Assembly (NCBI RefSeq): GCF_900111765.1 | Contig: NZ_FOIB01000012.1 | Span: forward strand, 1 to 64,000 | Length of the DNA stretch: 64,000 bases | Source: Myxococcus fulvus | Lineage (GTDB): Bacteria > Myxococcota > Myxococcia > Myxococcales > Myxococcaceae | Direction of reading: 5' to 3' | In this document: positions 25,603-35,204 of the stretch, piece after piece | Layout of the letters: each line of letters opens with the position of its first letter | Position numbering within the stretch: position 1 is the stretch's first letter | Program-made: the position numbers and the translations under genes | The notes under the pieces: model-generated | What the model was told of the DNA's origin: nothing | Database searches by the model: none | Seen by the model: only the letters and a program-made list of their open reading frames with translations

Positions 25603-28600
25603 TTACTGGACTTCTTCGCTCACGAGGTCAGGTGCCTTGAAGGGGTCGCAGTCGACCAGCGTCGAGAACCCTTCGGCGGAGGAGAAGTTCAGGTCATTGG
25701 GCTCTGGGCAAAGCGGGCAGTCATCGTCGCGCCACCCGGAGCAGTCGTTGTCGATGCGGTCGAAGCAGACGTCCGTCCTCCCGGGGTTGATGTACGGGCT
25801 GGCATCGTTGCAGTCCGTGGCATCCGCGACATAGCCGACGGGCTTGCCGCAGCTCTTCGTCGACAAGCTCGTCGTGCCGTAGCCATCGCCATCTGCGTCG
25901 CGGTACCAGGTGGGTACCGTCACCCCTTCGTCCGCGGAGCCGTTGCAGTTGTTGTCCAGGGAGTCGCAGACCTCGCTGGCTCCGGGATAGACGGTCGCAT
26001 TCCCATCATGGCAGTCGGTGGAGTTCGCCACATAGCCGGCAGGTGATGCACAAGCTTGCGTGGTGTTCGTCGAGTACCCGTAGCCGTCGCCATCCGTGTC
26101 GCGATACCAGGTGGACATCACGCCTTCGTCGACGGAGCCGTTGCAGTTGTTGTCCACGCTGTCGCAGGTCTCCGAAGCCCCCGGGCGGATGCTGGCGCTG
26201 CCGTCGTTGCAGTCCGAGGCATTGCTCACGTAGCCGGAGGGCTGGCGGCAGTTCTGGGTGGAATTGCTGGAACTGCCGTGGCCATCACTGTCCGCGTCGC
26301 GGTACCAGGTCTGCGTCGTGAGGCCCTCGTCGGCACCGCCCGCGCAGTTGTTGTCCACGCCGTCGCAGACTTCGGTGGCTCCTGGGTGGATGGACGCGCT
26401 GCCGTCGTTGCAGTCGGTGGCGTTCGACACGTAACCCGTGGGCTTCGAGCAGGCCTGGGTGGAGGTCGACGCGCTCCCGTAGCCGTCGCCGTCCACGTCC
26501 CGGTACCAGGTCGAGGTGACGCCTTCATCCACGGAGCCGTTGCAGTTGTTGTCCACGCTGTCGCAGGTCTCCGAGGCACCCGGGCGGATGCTGGTGCTGC
26601 CGTCGTTGCAGTCCGAGGCGTTGCTCACGTAACCCGAGGGCTGGCGGCAGTTCTGGGTGGAACTGCTGGAGCTACCGTAGCCATCACTGTCCGCGTCACG
26701 GTACCAGGTCTGCGTCGTGAGGCCCTCGTCCGCGCCGCCCGCGCAGTTGTTGTCCACGCCGTCGCAGACTTCGGTGGCTCCTGGGTGGATGGACGCGCTG
26801 CCGTCGTTGCAGTCGGTGGCGTTCGACACGTAACCCGTGGGCTTCGAGCAGGCCTGGGTGGAGGTCGACGCGCTCCCGTAGCCGTCGCCGTCCACGTCCC
26901 GGTACCAGGTCGAGGTGACGCCTTCATCCACGGAGCCGTTGCAGTTGTTGTCCACGCTGTCGCAGGTCTCCGAAGCCCCAGGGCGGATGTTGGCGCTGCT
27001 GTCGTTACAGTCGGAGGTGTTGCTCACGTAGCCCGAGGGCTGCCGGCAGTTCTGTGTGGAGATGCTCGTGTTGCCGTACCCGTCGCCGTCCGCGTCGCGG
27101 TACCAGGTCTGGGTCGTGAGGCCCTCGTCGACACCACCCGCGCAGTTGTTGTCCAAACCGTCGCAGATCTCGGAGGCGCCTGGGTGGATGGACGCGCTGC
27201 CGTCGTTGCAGTCGGTGGCGTTCGCCACATAGCTCGGGGGCACCGAGCAGGCCCGGATGGAGTTCGACGCATTCCCGTGACCGTCACCATCCGCATCTCG
27301 GTAGAAGGTGGAGGTGACGCCCTCGTCGATGGAGCCATCGCAGTTGTTGTCGACGCTGTCGCAGGTCTCCGAAGCGCCGGGGCGGATGCTGGAGTTGCTG
27401 TCATTGCAGTCGGAGGCGTTGCCCACGTAGCCCGAAGGCTGGCGGCAGCTCTGGGTGGAGACGCTCGTGTTGCCGGACCCGTCGCCGTCCACGTCCCGGT
27501 ACCAGGTCTGGGTCGTGAGGCCCTCGTCCGCGCCGCCCGAGCAGTTGTTGTCCACGCCGTCGCAGACCTCGGTGGCGCCTGGATAGGTCGTTGGGTTGGC
27601 GTCATCGCAGTCCGTGGCGCTGCTCACGTAGCCCGTGGGCTGACGGCAGCTCCGTGTGGACAGGGTCGCCCGGCCATGGCCATCCCCGTCTCCGTCCAGG
27701 AACCACTCCTGCGTGGGGACACCCTCGTCGGCGCCACCCGCGCAGTTGTTGTCGAGGCCGTCGCAGACCTCGGTGGCTCCTGGGTGGATGGTCGCATCCG
27801 TGTCCAGGCAGTCCGTGGTGTTGGTGACGTAACCCGTGGGCGTGGAGCATGCCTGCGTCGTCTGGCTCGCGCTGCCGTAGCCGTCACCGTCCGCGTCCCG
27901 GTAGTACGTGCCCAGCACTCCCTCATCCGTCAGGGCATCGCAGTCGTTGTCCGCGCCGTCGCAGACCTCCGCGGCGCCGGGCTTGATGGAGGCGCTGCCG
28001 TCGTTGCAGTCGCCTGCCACAGCGACGTAGCCCGCGGGCTGCCGGCAGTCGTTCCCCGTGTCGCTCGCGACGCCGAAGCCGTCACCGTCCGCATCGCGGT
28101 ACCACGTCTGCCGAGTCAGGCCCTCGTCCACCTGGCCATCACAGTTGTTGTCCAGGCCGTCACAGGACTCGGGAGCACCTGGGTTGAAGGTGGCCCGCGT
28201 GTCGTCGCAGTCACCCGCCTGGGCCGCGTGGTTCGTCGGACGCGCGCAGGCCTGCAGCGACTGTGAGGCGATGCCGTAGTCGTCGTGGTCCTGGTCCAGG
28301 TACCACGTCGCGAACGTCAGGCCGTCGTCCGTCTGGCCGTTGCAGTCGTTGTCGCGGTTGTCGCAGACCTCGGCGGACGGGGCATCCCTCTGCACGCACT
28401 CGAGGGCGCCGTGGGTGCAGTACTTGACGCCCTCGCCGCACACGCCGACACCGCCCGTCTCGCACGCGACGAGTCCGCCCGGGTTGCCGTCGTCCACCTC
28501 GCCGTCACAGTCGTTGTCCAGGCCGTCGCATTGCTCGCTGGATGCAGCCTGGTTCTGCGCGCACACCACGCTGCCTTGCGTGCAGGCCGTGGTTCCCTTC

Positions 28601-30075
28601 GCGCAGACACCCACCAAGCCGGTGGAGCACTCGTCGCCGCCGCTCGGGTTGCCCTCGTCGACCTCGCTGTCGCAGTTGTCGTCCGTGCCGTTGCACGTCT
28701 CAAGCGCGCCTGGGTACGTGGCCGAATCGAAGTCGTTACAGTCGATGTCCTCGACGTAGCCGTAGGGAGCCTCACAGGCCTCGGCGCTGAAGAGTTCGTC
28801 GCCGAAGCCGTCCATGTCGCTGTCGAAGTAGTAGGTGTTGACGAGCGATGTCGTCACAGGCGAGGACGTCGGCGTCGTGACGTAGGTGCCCGTGCCTAGC
28901 TGCCCCTGACTGTTGTTGCCCCACGTCCACACAGGGCAGCCCGAACGTACCGCCAACACATGGTGGTAGCCCGCGGCGATGGCGGTCACGTCCTGGAGTC
29001 CGACCACGTCCACCGGCGCTCCGCTCGTGCCCCCCGGGGTCCCGTACCCGAGCTGGCCCGAGGCATTGAGACCCCATGCCTTCACGATGCCGTTGCCCAT
29101 GATGACCAGGGAGAAGGCGTGGCCCGCGCTGACGCGCGTCGCGGCGAACACTCCTGAGACGGCGGTGGGCTGCAGCACCGGCGCGGTGCTCGTCGTCCCA
29201 GTGCCGACCTGCCCCGAGGAGTTCTGTCCCCAGCCCCAGACATTGCCGAACTGCTCGTCAATCGCCAGCGAGTGCGCCGCACCCGCCGCAATGGCCTTGA
29301 TGCCGGACAAGGTGGCCATCATCGAGGGCGTCAGGACGGTGCCTCCGGCCGTGCCGGTGCCCACCTGCCCGAAGTCGTTCCGTCCCCAGCCCCACACCTT
29401 GCCGTCCGCGTCCAGCGCGAGCGCGTGGTTGTGGCCGGCGGCGATGGCTCGGATGGTGGGCAGGCTGTTCACCTGCCGAGGCGTGGACTCCGCGGTGCTG
29501 ACCGCGCCCGCGCCCACCTGTCCGGAGGCATTTTGTCCCCAGGCCCAGACGCGGCCGTCTTGCCCCAGTGCGAGGGAGAAGTTCCCGTTCGCTGAGATGG
29601 CCTGGATGCTGGACAGCCCGCTCACGCGAGTGGGGACCGTGACCAGTCCTCCCGTTGCTCCGAGACCTAGCTGTCCGAAGTCGTTCTTGCCCCAGGCCCA
29701 GACGCGGCCATCCATGTCGAGCGCGAGCGAGTGAGTCTGCCCCGCGGCGATGGCCTTGATGCGAGGCAGACCCACGGGCTTCGTGGGGCTCGCCACCGGG
29801 GTGTTGTTGATGCTGCCGGTGCCGAGCTGTCCGGCGAGGTTCTGCCCCCAGGAATAGACTTCGCCATTCCTCTGGAGGAAGAGCGAATGGTAGGTGCCGC
29901 CCGCCACCGCTCGGTCCACCGGCACCTGGGAGGACAGCTTCTTCTTGGTCGTGGTCGTCTCCGACCCATTGTCAGACAAGGACTCCGGCTCGCCGCAGGA
30001 CAGCAGGGCCATGAGGAGGGGAACCACGTAGTGGATGCGAGGTATGAATGACCTCGGCTGACAGGGGTGTCTCAA
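25603..30075 (-). CDS. Giant lipoprotein: RCC1 propeller plus 16 MopE-type metal-binding repeats (copy 1)
   Basis: About 1490 residues. The TTG at 30075 is chosen because GGAG lies 6 bases upstream and the same TTG is conserved in the duplicate gene; it gives RHPxQPRSFxPRIHYV, a hydrophobic run and the lipobox ALLSC. Residues about 50-400 hold seven RCC1 units (WGxNxxGQLGTG...AIAAGxxHxLAL), enough for one complete seven-bladed propeller. From about 415 to the end come some 16 repeats of the MopE type (WYRDADGDGYG...DCNDxxxxxxPGxxExCDxxDNNC), acidic and paired-cysteine units known for binding copper or calcium. It is likely displayed at the surface. It is a tandem duplicate of the gene at 30619-34878. 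Confidence 0.85.
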   Translation of the reverse strand: MRHPCQPRSFIPRIHYVVPLLMALLSCGEPESLSDNGSETTTTKKKLSSQVPVDRAVAGGTYHSLFLQRNGEVYSWGQNLAGQLGTGSINNTPVASPTKPVGLPRIKAIAAGQTHSLALDMDGRVWAWGKNDFGQLGLGATGGLVTVPTRVSGLSSIQAISANGNFSLALGQDGRVWAWGQNASGQVGAGAVSTAESTPRQVNSLPTIRAIAAGHNHALALDADGKVWGWGRNDFGQVGTGTAGGTVLTPSMMATLSGIKAIAAGAAHSLAIDEQFGNVWGWGQNSSGQVGTGTTSTAPVLQPTAVSGVFAATRVSAGHAFSLVIMGNGIVKAWGLNASGQLGYGTPGGTSGAPVDVVGLQDVTAIAAGYHHVLAVRSGCPVWTWGNNSQGQLGTGTYVTTPTSSPVTTSLVNTYYFDSDMDGFGDELFSAEACEAPYGYVEDIDCNDFDSATYPGALETCNGTDDNCDSEVDEGNPSGGDECSTGLVGVCAKGTTACTQGSVVCAQNQAASSEQCDGLDNDCDGEVDDGNPGGLVACETGGVGVCGEGVKYCTHGALECVQRDAPSAEVCDNRDNDCNGQTDDGLTFATWYLDQDHDDYGIASQSLQACARPTNHAAQAGDCDDTRATFNPGAPESCDGLDNNCDGQVDEGLTRQTWYRDADGDGFGVASDTGNDCRQPAGYVAVAGDCNDGSASIKPGAAEVCDGADNDCDALTDEGVLGTYYRDADGDGYGSASQTTQACSTPTGYVTNTTDCLDTDATIHPGATEVCDGLDNNCAGGADEGVPTQEWFLDGDGDGHGRATLSTRSCRQPTGYVSSATDCDDANPTTYPGATEVCDGVDNNCSGGADEGLTTQTWYRDVDGDGSGNTSVSTQSCRQPSGYVGNASDCNDSNSSIRPGASETCDSVDNNCDGSIDEGVTSTFYRDADGDGHGNASNSIRACSVPPSYVANATDCNDGSASIHPGASEICDGLDNNCAGGVDEGLTTQTWYRDADGDGYGNTSISTQNCRQPSGYVSNTSDCNDSSANIRPGASETCDSVDNNCNGSVDEGVTSTWYRDVDGDGYGSASTSTQACSKPTGYVSNATDCNDGSASIHPGATEVCDGVDNNCAGGADEGLTTQTWYRDADSDGYGSSSSSTQNCRQPSGYVSNASDCNDGSTSIRPGASETCDSVDNNCNGSVDEGVTSTWYRDVDGDGYGSASTSTQACSKPTGYVSNATDCNDGSASIHPGATEVCDGVDNNCAGGADEGLTTQTWYRDADSDGHGSSSNSTQNCRQPSGYVSNASDCNDGSASIRPGASETCDSVDNNCNGSVDEGVMSTWYRDTDGDGYGYSTNTTQACASPAGYVANSTDCHDGNATVYPGASEVCDSLDNNCNGSADEGVTVPTWYRDADGDGYGTTSLSTKSCGKPVGYVADATDCNDASPYINPGRTDVCFDRIDNDCSGWRDDDCPLCPEPNDLNFSSAEGFSTLVDCDPFKAPDLVSEEVQ
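26162..26959 (-). repeat. Two nearly identical 399-bp direct repeats inside copy 1
   Basis: The stretches of about 26162-26560 and 26561-26959 differ by only a few bases over 399 bp, each coding two MopE units (one of the NCRQPSGYVSN kind and one of the ACSKPTGYVSN kind). The surrounding repeats are clearly more diverged. This indicates a recent in-frame duplication by recombination or slippage. Confidence 0.8.
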
Positions 30076-30618
30076 GCTGCGCTCCAAGGATTTTCTCCGG
30101 CGACCGGCCTCGCGTGCGCGGAGGAATGGGGACGAACTCCCGTCGAAGGGTGTGGGGCGGTGGTGACACCCGGCTGCGGTGAGGGAGCGCGTCTCAACCC
30201 GACTGGGATTGAGTCACGGACCGCGAGCCGGGGGGAGTGAGGGCGAATCCATGGTGTGAGTGATTCGCCGGGGGTGTCCAATCAAATCAACTGGCGTTGT
30301 GCGTCGTGATGAGGGCGTGTCGAATGGCAAGCCATGTCTCGGCCGACCGTTGGTGAGCGCGGGGAGGCCAAGCGGCCCCGGCTGGGTGGATTTGTGCCCA
30401 GGAACGCTCGTTCTCGAAGCCATTCACCGCGCGGAGATACCCGTGAGGACCTGGGCCGCGGTTCAGGCCTGGCCGTCGCTCCGAGAGACCACTCGGCTCT
30501 TTCGGAGCGACGGACTTCCAGGTGCCTACCCCGATGATGCGGGAGGGAACCTGTTACGCCTGGAGCACCTCATGCATGCTCCAACCTGCCCAGGGTGAGA
30601 GTGCTGCCTGGGCCCTCT
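30076..30618. other. Intergenic region with duplicated leader of the giant genes
   Basis: The first 240 bases (30076-30315) are the upstream region of copy 1 and are about 95% identical by eye to 34879-35118 upstream of copy 2. The leader contains inverted arms GGCGAATC (30242-30249) and GATTCGCC (30262-30269). From 30316 to 30560 no gene or signal was recognised. The remainder holds hairpins behind copy 2. Confidence 0.7.
30561..30613 (-). terminator. Hairpin pair after the second giant gene
   Basis: GCCCAGG (30588-30594) pairs with CCTGGGC (30607-30613) over a 12-base loop, 6 bases after the stop at 30619. A second stem, TGGAGCA (30561-30567) with TGCTCCA (30577-30583), follows immediately. 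No T-run, so termination is plausible but unproven. Confidence 0.45.
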
Positions 30619-33600
30619 TTACAAATCACAGGGATCGGGAGGCCACGGCGGACGCATGCTGACCTGTCGCTCGGGGTCCGCGTTCTCGTTGGAGCGAGCA
30701 CACGTTCCGCCACCGCAGAACTCGTCAATGACGCCGGAGCAATTATTGTCGATGCCGTCAAAGCATATGTCAGGCTTGCCAGGGGCGATGTTGGCGCTGA
30801 GGTCGTTGCAGTCCGTTGCGCTCGCCACGTAGCCGCCGGGTTGGCTGCAGGACTGCACGGGCTGGCCCAAGTTGCCATACCCGTCTCCATCCGCGTCGCG
30901 GTACCAGGTCGGCGCCGTCACCCCCTCGTCCACGGAGCCGTTGCAGTTGTTGTCCACGCTGTCGCAGGCCTCGGAGGCGCCGGGGCGGACGCTCGCGTTG
31001 CCGTCGTTGCAGTCGCTGGCATTCGTCACGTAGCCGGAGGGTTGTGAGCAGGCCTGGGTGGGGCTCGACGCGCTCCCATAGCCATCTCCATCCGCGTCGC
31101 GGTACCAGGTCGGCGCCGTCACCCCTTCGTCCACGGAGCCGTTGCAGTTGTTGTCCACGCTGTCGCAGACCTCGGAGGCTCCGGGGCGGACGCTCGCGTT
31201 GCCATCGTTGCAGTCCCTGGAGTTCGTCACGTAGCCCGTGGGCCGTGAGCACGCCTGGGTCGGAGCCGCCGCGTTCCCGTAACTGTCGTCATCGGCGTCC
31301 TGGTAGTAGGTCGTCGTGACGCCTTCATCCACGGAGCCGTTGCAGTTGTTGTCGACGCCGTCGCACGACTCGGAGCGCCCCGGACGGATGCTGTAGGAAC
31401 CATCGTTGCAGTCCGTCGCGTCCGCGACGTAACCGGACGGTTTGCGGCAGCTCTGCGTGGAGAGGGACGCGTTGCCGTAGCCGTCGGCGTCCGAGTCCTG
31501 GTACCACGCTTGCGTGGGGATTCCCTCGTCGACCGAGCCACTGCAGTTGTTGTCCTTCCCGTCGCAGACCTCCGTGGCGCCGGGGTAGATGACCGTGTCG
31601 TAGTCGTCACAGTCTCCCGTGGTCGCCACATAGCCGCTGGGCGCGGTACAGGCGCTCTGGGATGTCGAGCTCCTTCCGATGCCGTCACCGTCGTAGTCTC
31701 GGTAGAACGTCAGCTTCACGCCCTCGTCGACCAGGTAGTCACAGTTGTTGTCCACACCGTCGCAGACTTCCGTGGCGCCCGGGTAACGGTTGGCTCGGTT
31801 GTCGTCGCAGTCGCTGTTGTTGGACACGTAGCCACCAGGCTGCGCGCATGCGTACGTGGACGAAGTGCCGCCGAAGCCATCCCCGTCCGAGTCGCGGTAC
31901 CAGCGGCTCTGTACGCCCTCGTCCACGGAGCCGTTGCAGTTGTTGTCCACGCTGTCGCAGACCTCGCTGGCGCCGGGACGGATGTTCGCGCTGGCATCAT
32001 CGCAGTCCGAGGCATTCGATACATGACCGGTGGGCGATGCGCAGGCCTGGGTCGACTGACTCGCGGCACCGTAACCGTCACCGTCCGCGTCCCGATAGTA
32101 GGTCGAGGTGACGCCCTCATCCACGGAGCCGTTGCAGTTGTTGTCCACGCCGTCGCATGACTCCGCGGTCCCAGGTCGGATGTCGGCACTGCCATCATGG
32201 CAGTCCGAGGCGTTGCTCACGTACCCCGAGGGCTGCCGGCAGTTCTGCGTGGCGCTGCTCGCGTCGCCGTACCCATCGGAATCCGCGTCCCGGTACCAGG
32301 TCTGGGTCGTGAGGCCCTCGTCGACTCCGCCCGCGCAGTTGTTGTCCACGCCATCGCAGGCCTCGGTGGCGCCTGGGTAGGTGGTCGCGTTGGCGTCATC
32401 GCAGTCCGAGGCGCTCGCCACGTAGCCCGTGGGCTGACGGCAGCTTCGCGTCGACAGGGTCGACCGGCCATGGCCATCCCCGTCTCCGTCCAGGAACCAC
32501 TCCTGCGTGGGGACACCCTCGTCGGCGCCACCCGCGCAGTTGTTGTCGAGGCCGTCGCAGACCTCGGAAGCGCCTGGGTGGATGGTCGCATCCGTGTCCA
32601 GGCAGTCCGTGGCGCTCGTGACGTAACCGGCGGGCGCTGAGCACGCCTGGGTTGGCTGGCTCGCGCTGCCGTAGCCATCGCCATCCGCGTCCCGATAGAA
32701 CGTCCCCTGCACCCCTTCATCCGTCAGGGAGTCGCAATCGTTGTCCACGCCGTCGCAGACCTCGGCGGCGCCGGGCTTGATGGACGTGCTGCCGTCGTTG
32801 CAGTCGCCGGCCACGGCGACGTAGCCAGCAGGCTGCCGGCAGTCGCTCACCGTGTCGCTCGCGACGCCGAAGCCGTCACCGTCCGTGTCGCGGTACCACG
32901 TCTGCCGAGTCAGGCCCTCGTCCACCTGTCCATCGCAGTTGTTGTCCACCCCGTCGCAGGACTCGGGAGCGCCCGGGTTGAACGTTGCCCGCGTGTCGTC
33001 GCAGTCACCCGCCTGGGCCGCGTGATTCGCCGGACGCGCGCAGGCCTGCAGCGACTGGGAAGCGATGCCGTAGTCGTCGTGGTCCTGGTCCAGGTACCAC
33101 GTCGCGAACGTCAGGCCGTCGTCCGTCTGGCCGTTGCAGTCGTTGTCGCGGTTGTCGCAGAGCTCCGCGGAGGGGGCATACTTCTGCACGCACTCGAGGG
33201 CGCCGTGGGTGCAGTACTTGACGCCTTCTCCGCACACGCCGACGCCGCCCGTCTCGCACGCGACGAGTCCGCCCGGGTTGCCGTCGTCCACCTCGCCATC
33301 ACAGTCGTTGTCCAGGCCGTCGCATTGCTCGCCGGATGCAGCCTGGTTCTGCGCGCACACCACGCTGCCCTCCGTGCAGGCCGTGGTGCCCTTCGCGCAG
33401 ACACCGAGTTGACCCGTGGCACACTCCTCGCCGCCACTCGGGTTGCCCTCGTCGACCTCACTGTCGCAGTTGTCGTCGATGCTGTTGCACGTCTCCGGCG
33501 CACCGGGGTACGTGGTCGACGTGAAGTCGTCACAGTCGATGTCCTCCACGAAGCCATCGGGAGGGGTACAGAACTCGAGCGCGACATGCTCGTCGCCGAA

Positions 33601-34878
33601 GCCGTCCATGTCGCTGTCGAAGTAGTAGGTGTTGAGGAGCAGTGTCGTCACGGGCGCGGAGGTCGCCGTGGTCGTGTACGTCCCCGTGCCGAGCTGCCCC
33701 AGGCTGTTGTTGCCCCACGTCCACACCGGACAGCTCGGACGCACCGCCAGCGCATGATGGTAGCCCGCGGCGATGGTCGTGGCGTCCGTGAGTCCCACGA
33801 CATCCACGGGTGCCCCGCTCGTGCCTCCCGGGGCTCCATGCCCGAGCTGCCCTGAGGCGTTGAGGCCCCACGCCTTCACCACGCCGTTGCCCATGATGAT
33901 CATCGAGAAGGCAAGACCCGCGCGTACCTGCGTCGCGGCGAACACGCCCGGAACGGCCGTGGGCGTCAGCACCGGCGCGGTGCTCGTCGTCCCGGTGCCG
34001 ACCTGTCCGGAGGAGTTCTGCCCCCAACCCCAGACGTTGCCGAACTGCTCATCGATGGCGAGCGAGTGTGCCGCTCCGGCTGCGATGGCCTTGGCCCGAG
34101 GCAGCAGGGTCACCAGGGTGGGCACGAGCACCATGCCGGGCGTGGTGCTCCCCGTGCCGAGCTGACCGAAGTCGTTCTTTCCCCACGCCCACACCTTGCC
34201 GTCCGCATCCAGTGCGAGGGCGTGGTTGTGACCTGCCGCGATGGCGCGGATGGTGGGTAGGTTGTTCACCTGGCGGGGCGTGGGCTCCGCGGTGCTGACC
34301 GCGCCCTTGCCCACCTGTCCGGAGGCGTTCTGTCCCCACGCCCAGACGCGCCCGTCCTGTCCCAGCGCGAGGGAGAAATTCCCGTTCGCCGAGACGGCCT
34401 GGATACCCGACAGTCCACTCACGCGGGTGGGGGCGTTCACCAGTCCGCCCGTGGTGCCGAGGCCCACCTGTCCGAAGTCGTTCTTGCCCCAGGCCCAGAC
34501 ATCACCCTCCATATCGAGCGCGAGGGAGTGTGTCTGTCCCGCGGCGATGGCCTTGATGGGAGGAAGGCCCACGGGCTTCGTGGGGCTCGCCACCGGCGTG
34601 GTGTTGGTGCTGCCTGTGCCGAGTTGGCCGACGGAGTTCTGTCCCCAGGCGAAGACCTCTCCGTTCTTCTGAAGGAACAGCGAGTGATAGGCACCCGCCG
34701 CCACGGCCCGATCGACCTTCACGGACCCGGACAGCTTCTGCTTCGAGGTCGCCGTGGTCGTCTCCGACCCATTGTCAGACATGGTTTCGGGCTCGCCGCA
34801 CGAGAGCAAGGCCACGAAGAGGGGAATTACGTAGTGGATGCGAGGTGTGAATGACCTCGGCTGACGGGGGTGTCTCAA
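30619..34878 (-). CDS. Giant lipoprotein: RCC1 propeller plus 15 MopE-type repeats (copy 2)
   Basis: About 1419 residues, same architecture as copy 1: TTG start at 34878 with GGAG 7 bases upstream, signal ending VALLSC, seven RCC1 units, a transition with CNSIDDNCDSEVDEG, and about 15 MopE-type repeats. Identity with copy 1 is very high through the propeller and the first repeats, then the repeat order and sequence drift (units such as CDYLVDEG and WYQDSDADGYG are unique). The C-terminus is different again (GGGTCARSNENADPERQ). This looks like a tandem duplication followed by independent reshuffling of repeats. Probable surface metal-binding adhesin or structural protein; the function is inferred. 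Confidence 0.85.
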   Translation of the reverse strand: MRHPRQPRSFTPRIHYVIPLFVALLSCGEPETMSDNGSETTTATSKQKLSGSVKVDRAVAAGAYHSLFLQKNGEVFAWGQNSVGQLGTGSTNTTPVASPTKPVGLPPIKAIAAGQTHSLALDMEGDVWAWGKNDFGQVGLGTTGGLVNAPTRVSGLSGIQAVSANGNFSLALGQDGRVWAWGQNASGQVGKGAVSTAEPTPRQVNNLPTIRAIAAGHNHALALDADGKVWAWGKNDFGQLGTGSTTPGMVLVPTLVTLLPRAKAIAAGAAHSLAIDEQFGNVWGWGQNSSGQVGTGTTSTAPVLTPTAVPGVFAATQVRAGLAFSMIIMGNGVVKAWGLNASGQLGHGAPGGTSGAPVDVVGLTDATTIAAGYHHALAVRPSCPVWTWGNNSLGQLGTGTYTTTATSAPVTTLLLNTYYFDSDMDGFGDEHVALEFCTPPDGFVEDIDCDDFTSTTYPGAPETCNSIDDNCDSEVDEGNPSGGEECATGQLGVCAKGTTACTEGSVVCAQNQAASGEQCDGLDNDCDGEVDDGNPGGLVACETGGVGVCGEGVKYCTHGALECVQKYAPSAELCDNRDNDCNGQTDDGLTFATWYLDQDHDDYGIASQSLQACARPANHAAQAGDCDDTRATFNPGAPESCDGVDNNCDGQVDEGLTRQTWYRDTDGDGFGVASDTVSDCRQPAGYVAVAGDCNDGSTSIKPGAAEVCDGVDNDCDSLTDEGVQGTFYRDADGDGYGSASQPTQACSAPAGYVTSATDCLDTDATIHPGASEVCDGLDNNCAGGADEGVPTQEWFLDGDGDGHGRSTLSTRSCRQPTGYVASASDCDDANATTYPGATEACDGVDNNCAGGVDEGLTTQTWYRDADSDGYGDASSATQNCRQPSGYVSNASDCHDGSADIRPGTAESCDGVDNNCNGSVDEGVTSTYYRDADGDGYGAASQSTQACASPTGHVSNASDCDDASANIRPGASEVCDSVDNNCNGSVDEGVQSRWYRDSDGDGFGGTSSTYACAQPGGYVSNNSDCDDNRANRYPGATEVCDGVDNNCDYLVDEGVKLTFYRDYDGDGIGRSSTSQSACTAPSGYVATTGDCDDYDTVIYPGATEVCDGKDNNCSGSVDEGIPTQAWYQDSDADGYGNASLSTQSCRKPSGYVADATDCNDGSYSIRPGRSESCDGVDNNCNGSVDEGVTTTYYQDADDDSYGNAAAPTQACSRPTGYVTNSRDCNDGNASVRPGASEVCDSVDNNCNGSVDEGVTAPTWYRDADGDGYGSASSPTQACSQPSGYVTNASDCNDGNASVRPGASEACDSVDNNCNGSVDEGVTAPTWYRDADGDGYGNLGQPVQSCSQPGGYVASATDCNDLSANIAPGKPDICFDGIDNNCSGVIDEFCGGGTCARSNENADPERQVSMRPPWPPDPCDL

Positions 34879-35118
34879 GCTGCTTCTCCAAGGATTTTCT
34901 CCGGCGCTCGGCCTCGCGTGCGCGGAGGAGTGGGGACGAACTCCCGTCGAAGGGTGTGGGGCGGTGGTGACACCCGGCTGCGGTGAGGGAGCGCGTCCCA
35001 ACCCGACTGGGATTGAGTCACGGACCGCGAGCCGGGGGGAGTGAGGGCGGATTCATGGTGTGAGTGATTCGCCAGGGGTGTCCAATCAATTCGTCTGGCT
35101 TTGTGCGTCGTGATGACC
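34879..35118 (-). promoter_or_regulatory. Conserved leader/promoter region of copy 2
   Basis: About 240 bases are near-identical to 30076-30315. The last shared bases are TGTGCGTCGTGATGA, beyond which the two sequences are unrelated, so this marks the duplication boundary. The inverted repeat of copy 1 is partly degraded here. A long untranslated leader with promoter at its far end is the simplest reading. No clear -35/-10 pair could be chosen. Confidence 0.55.
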
Positions 35119-35204
35119 GGTTGTTGTGTGGTGAGAGATGGCTCAGGCGAGGCTCGTGAGATTCCACGAGGGTGAAGCAGCCCCAGCCGGGTAGATTCAT
35201 CCCC

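Noticed and set aside
25900..28200. Regular repeats that look like a CRISPR array
   Set aside because: The units are about 190-200 bases, in frame, protein-coding and without unique spacers of constant length. They are MopE-type protein repeats.
26056..28266. Long + strand open frame with repetitive translation opposite the MopE repeats
   Set aside because: The periodicity is inherited from the repeats of the minus-strand lipoprotein. No ribosome-binding site and no recognisable fold.
30260..30598. Possible 112-residue gene on the + strand in the intergenic region
   Set aside because: It overlaps the duplicated leader, is not preserved in the other copy, and has no family resemblance or binding site.
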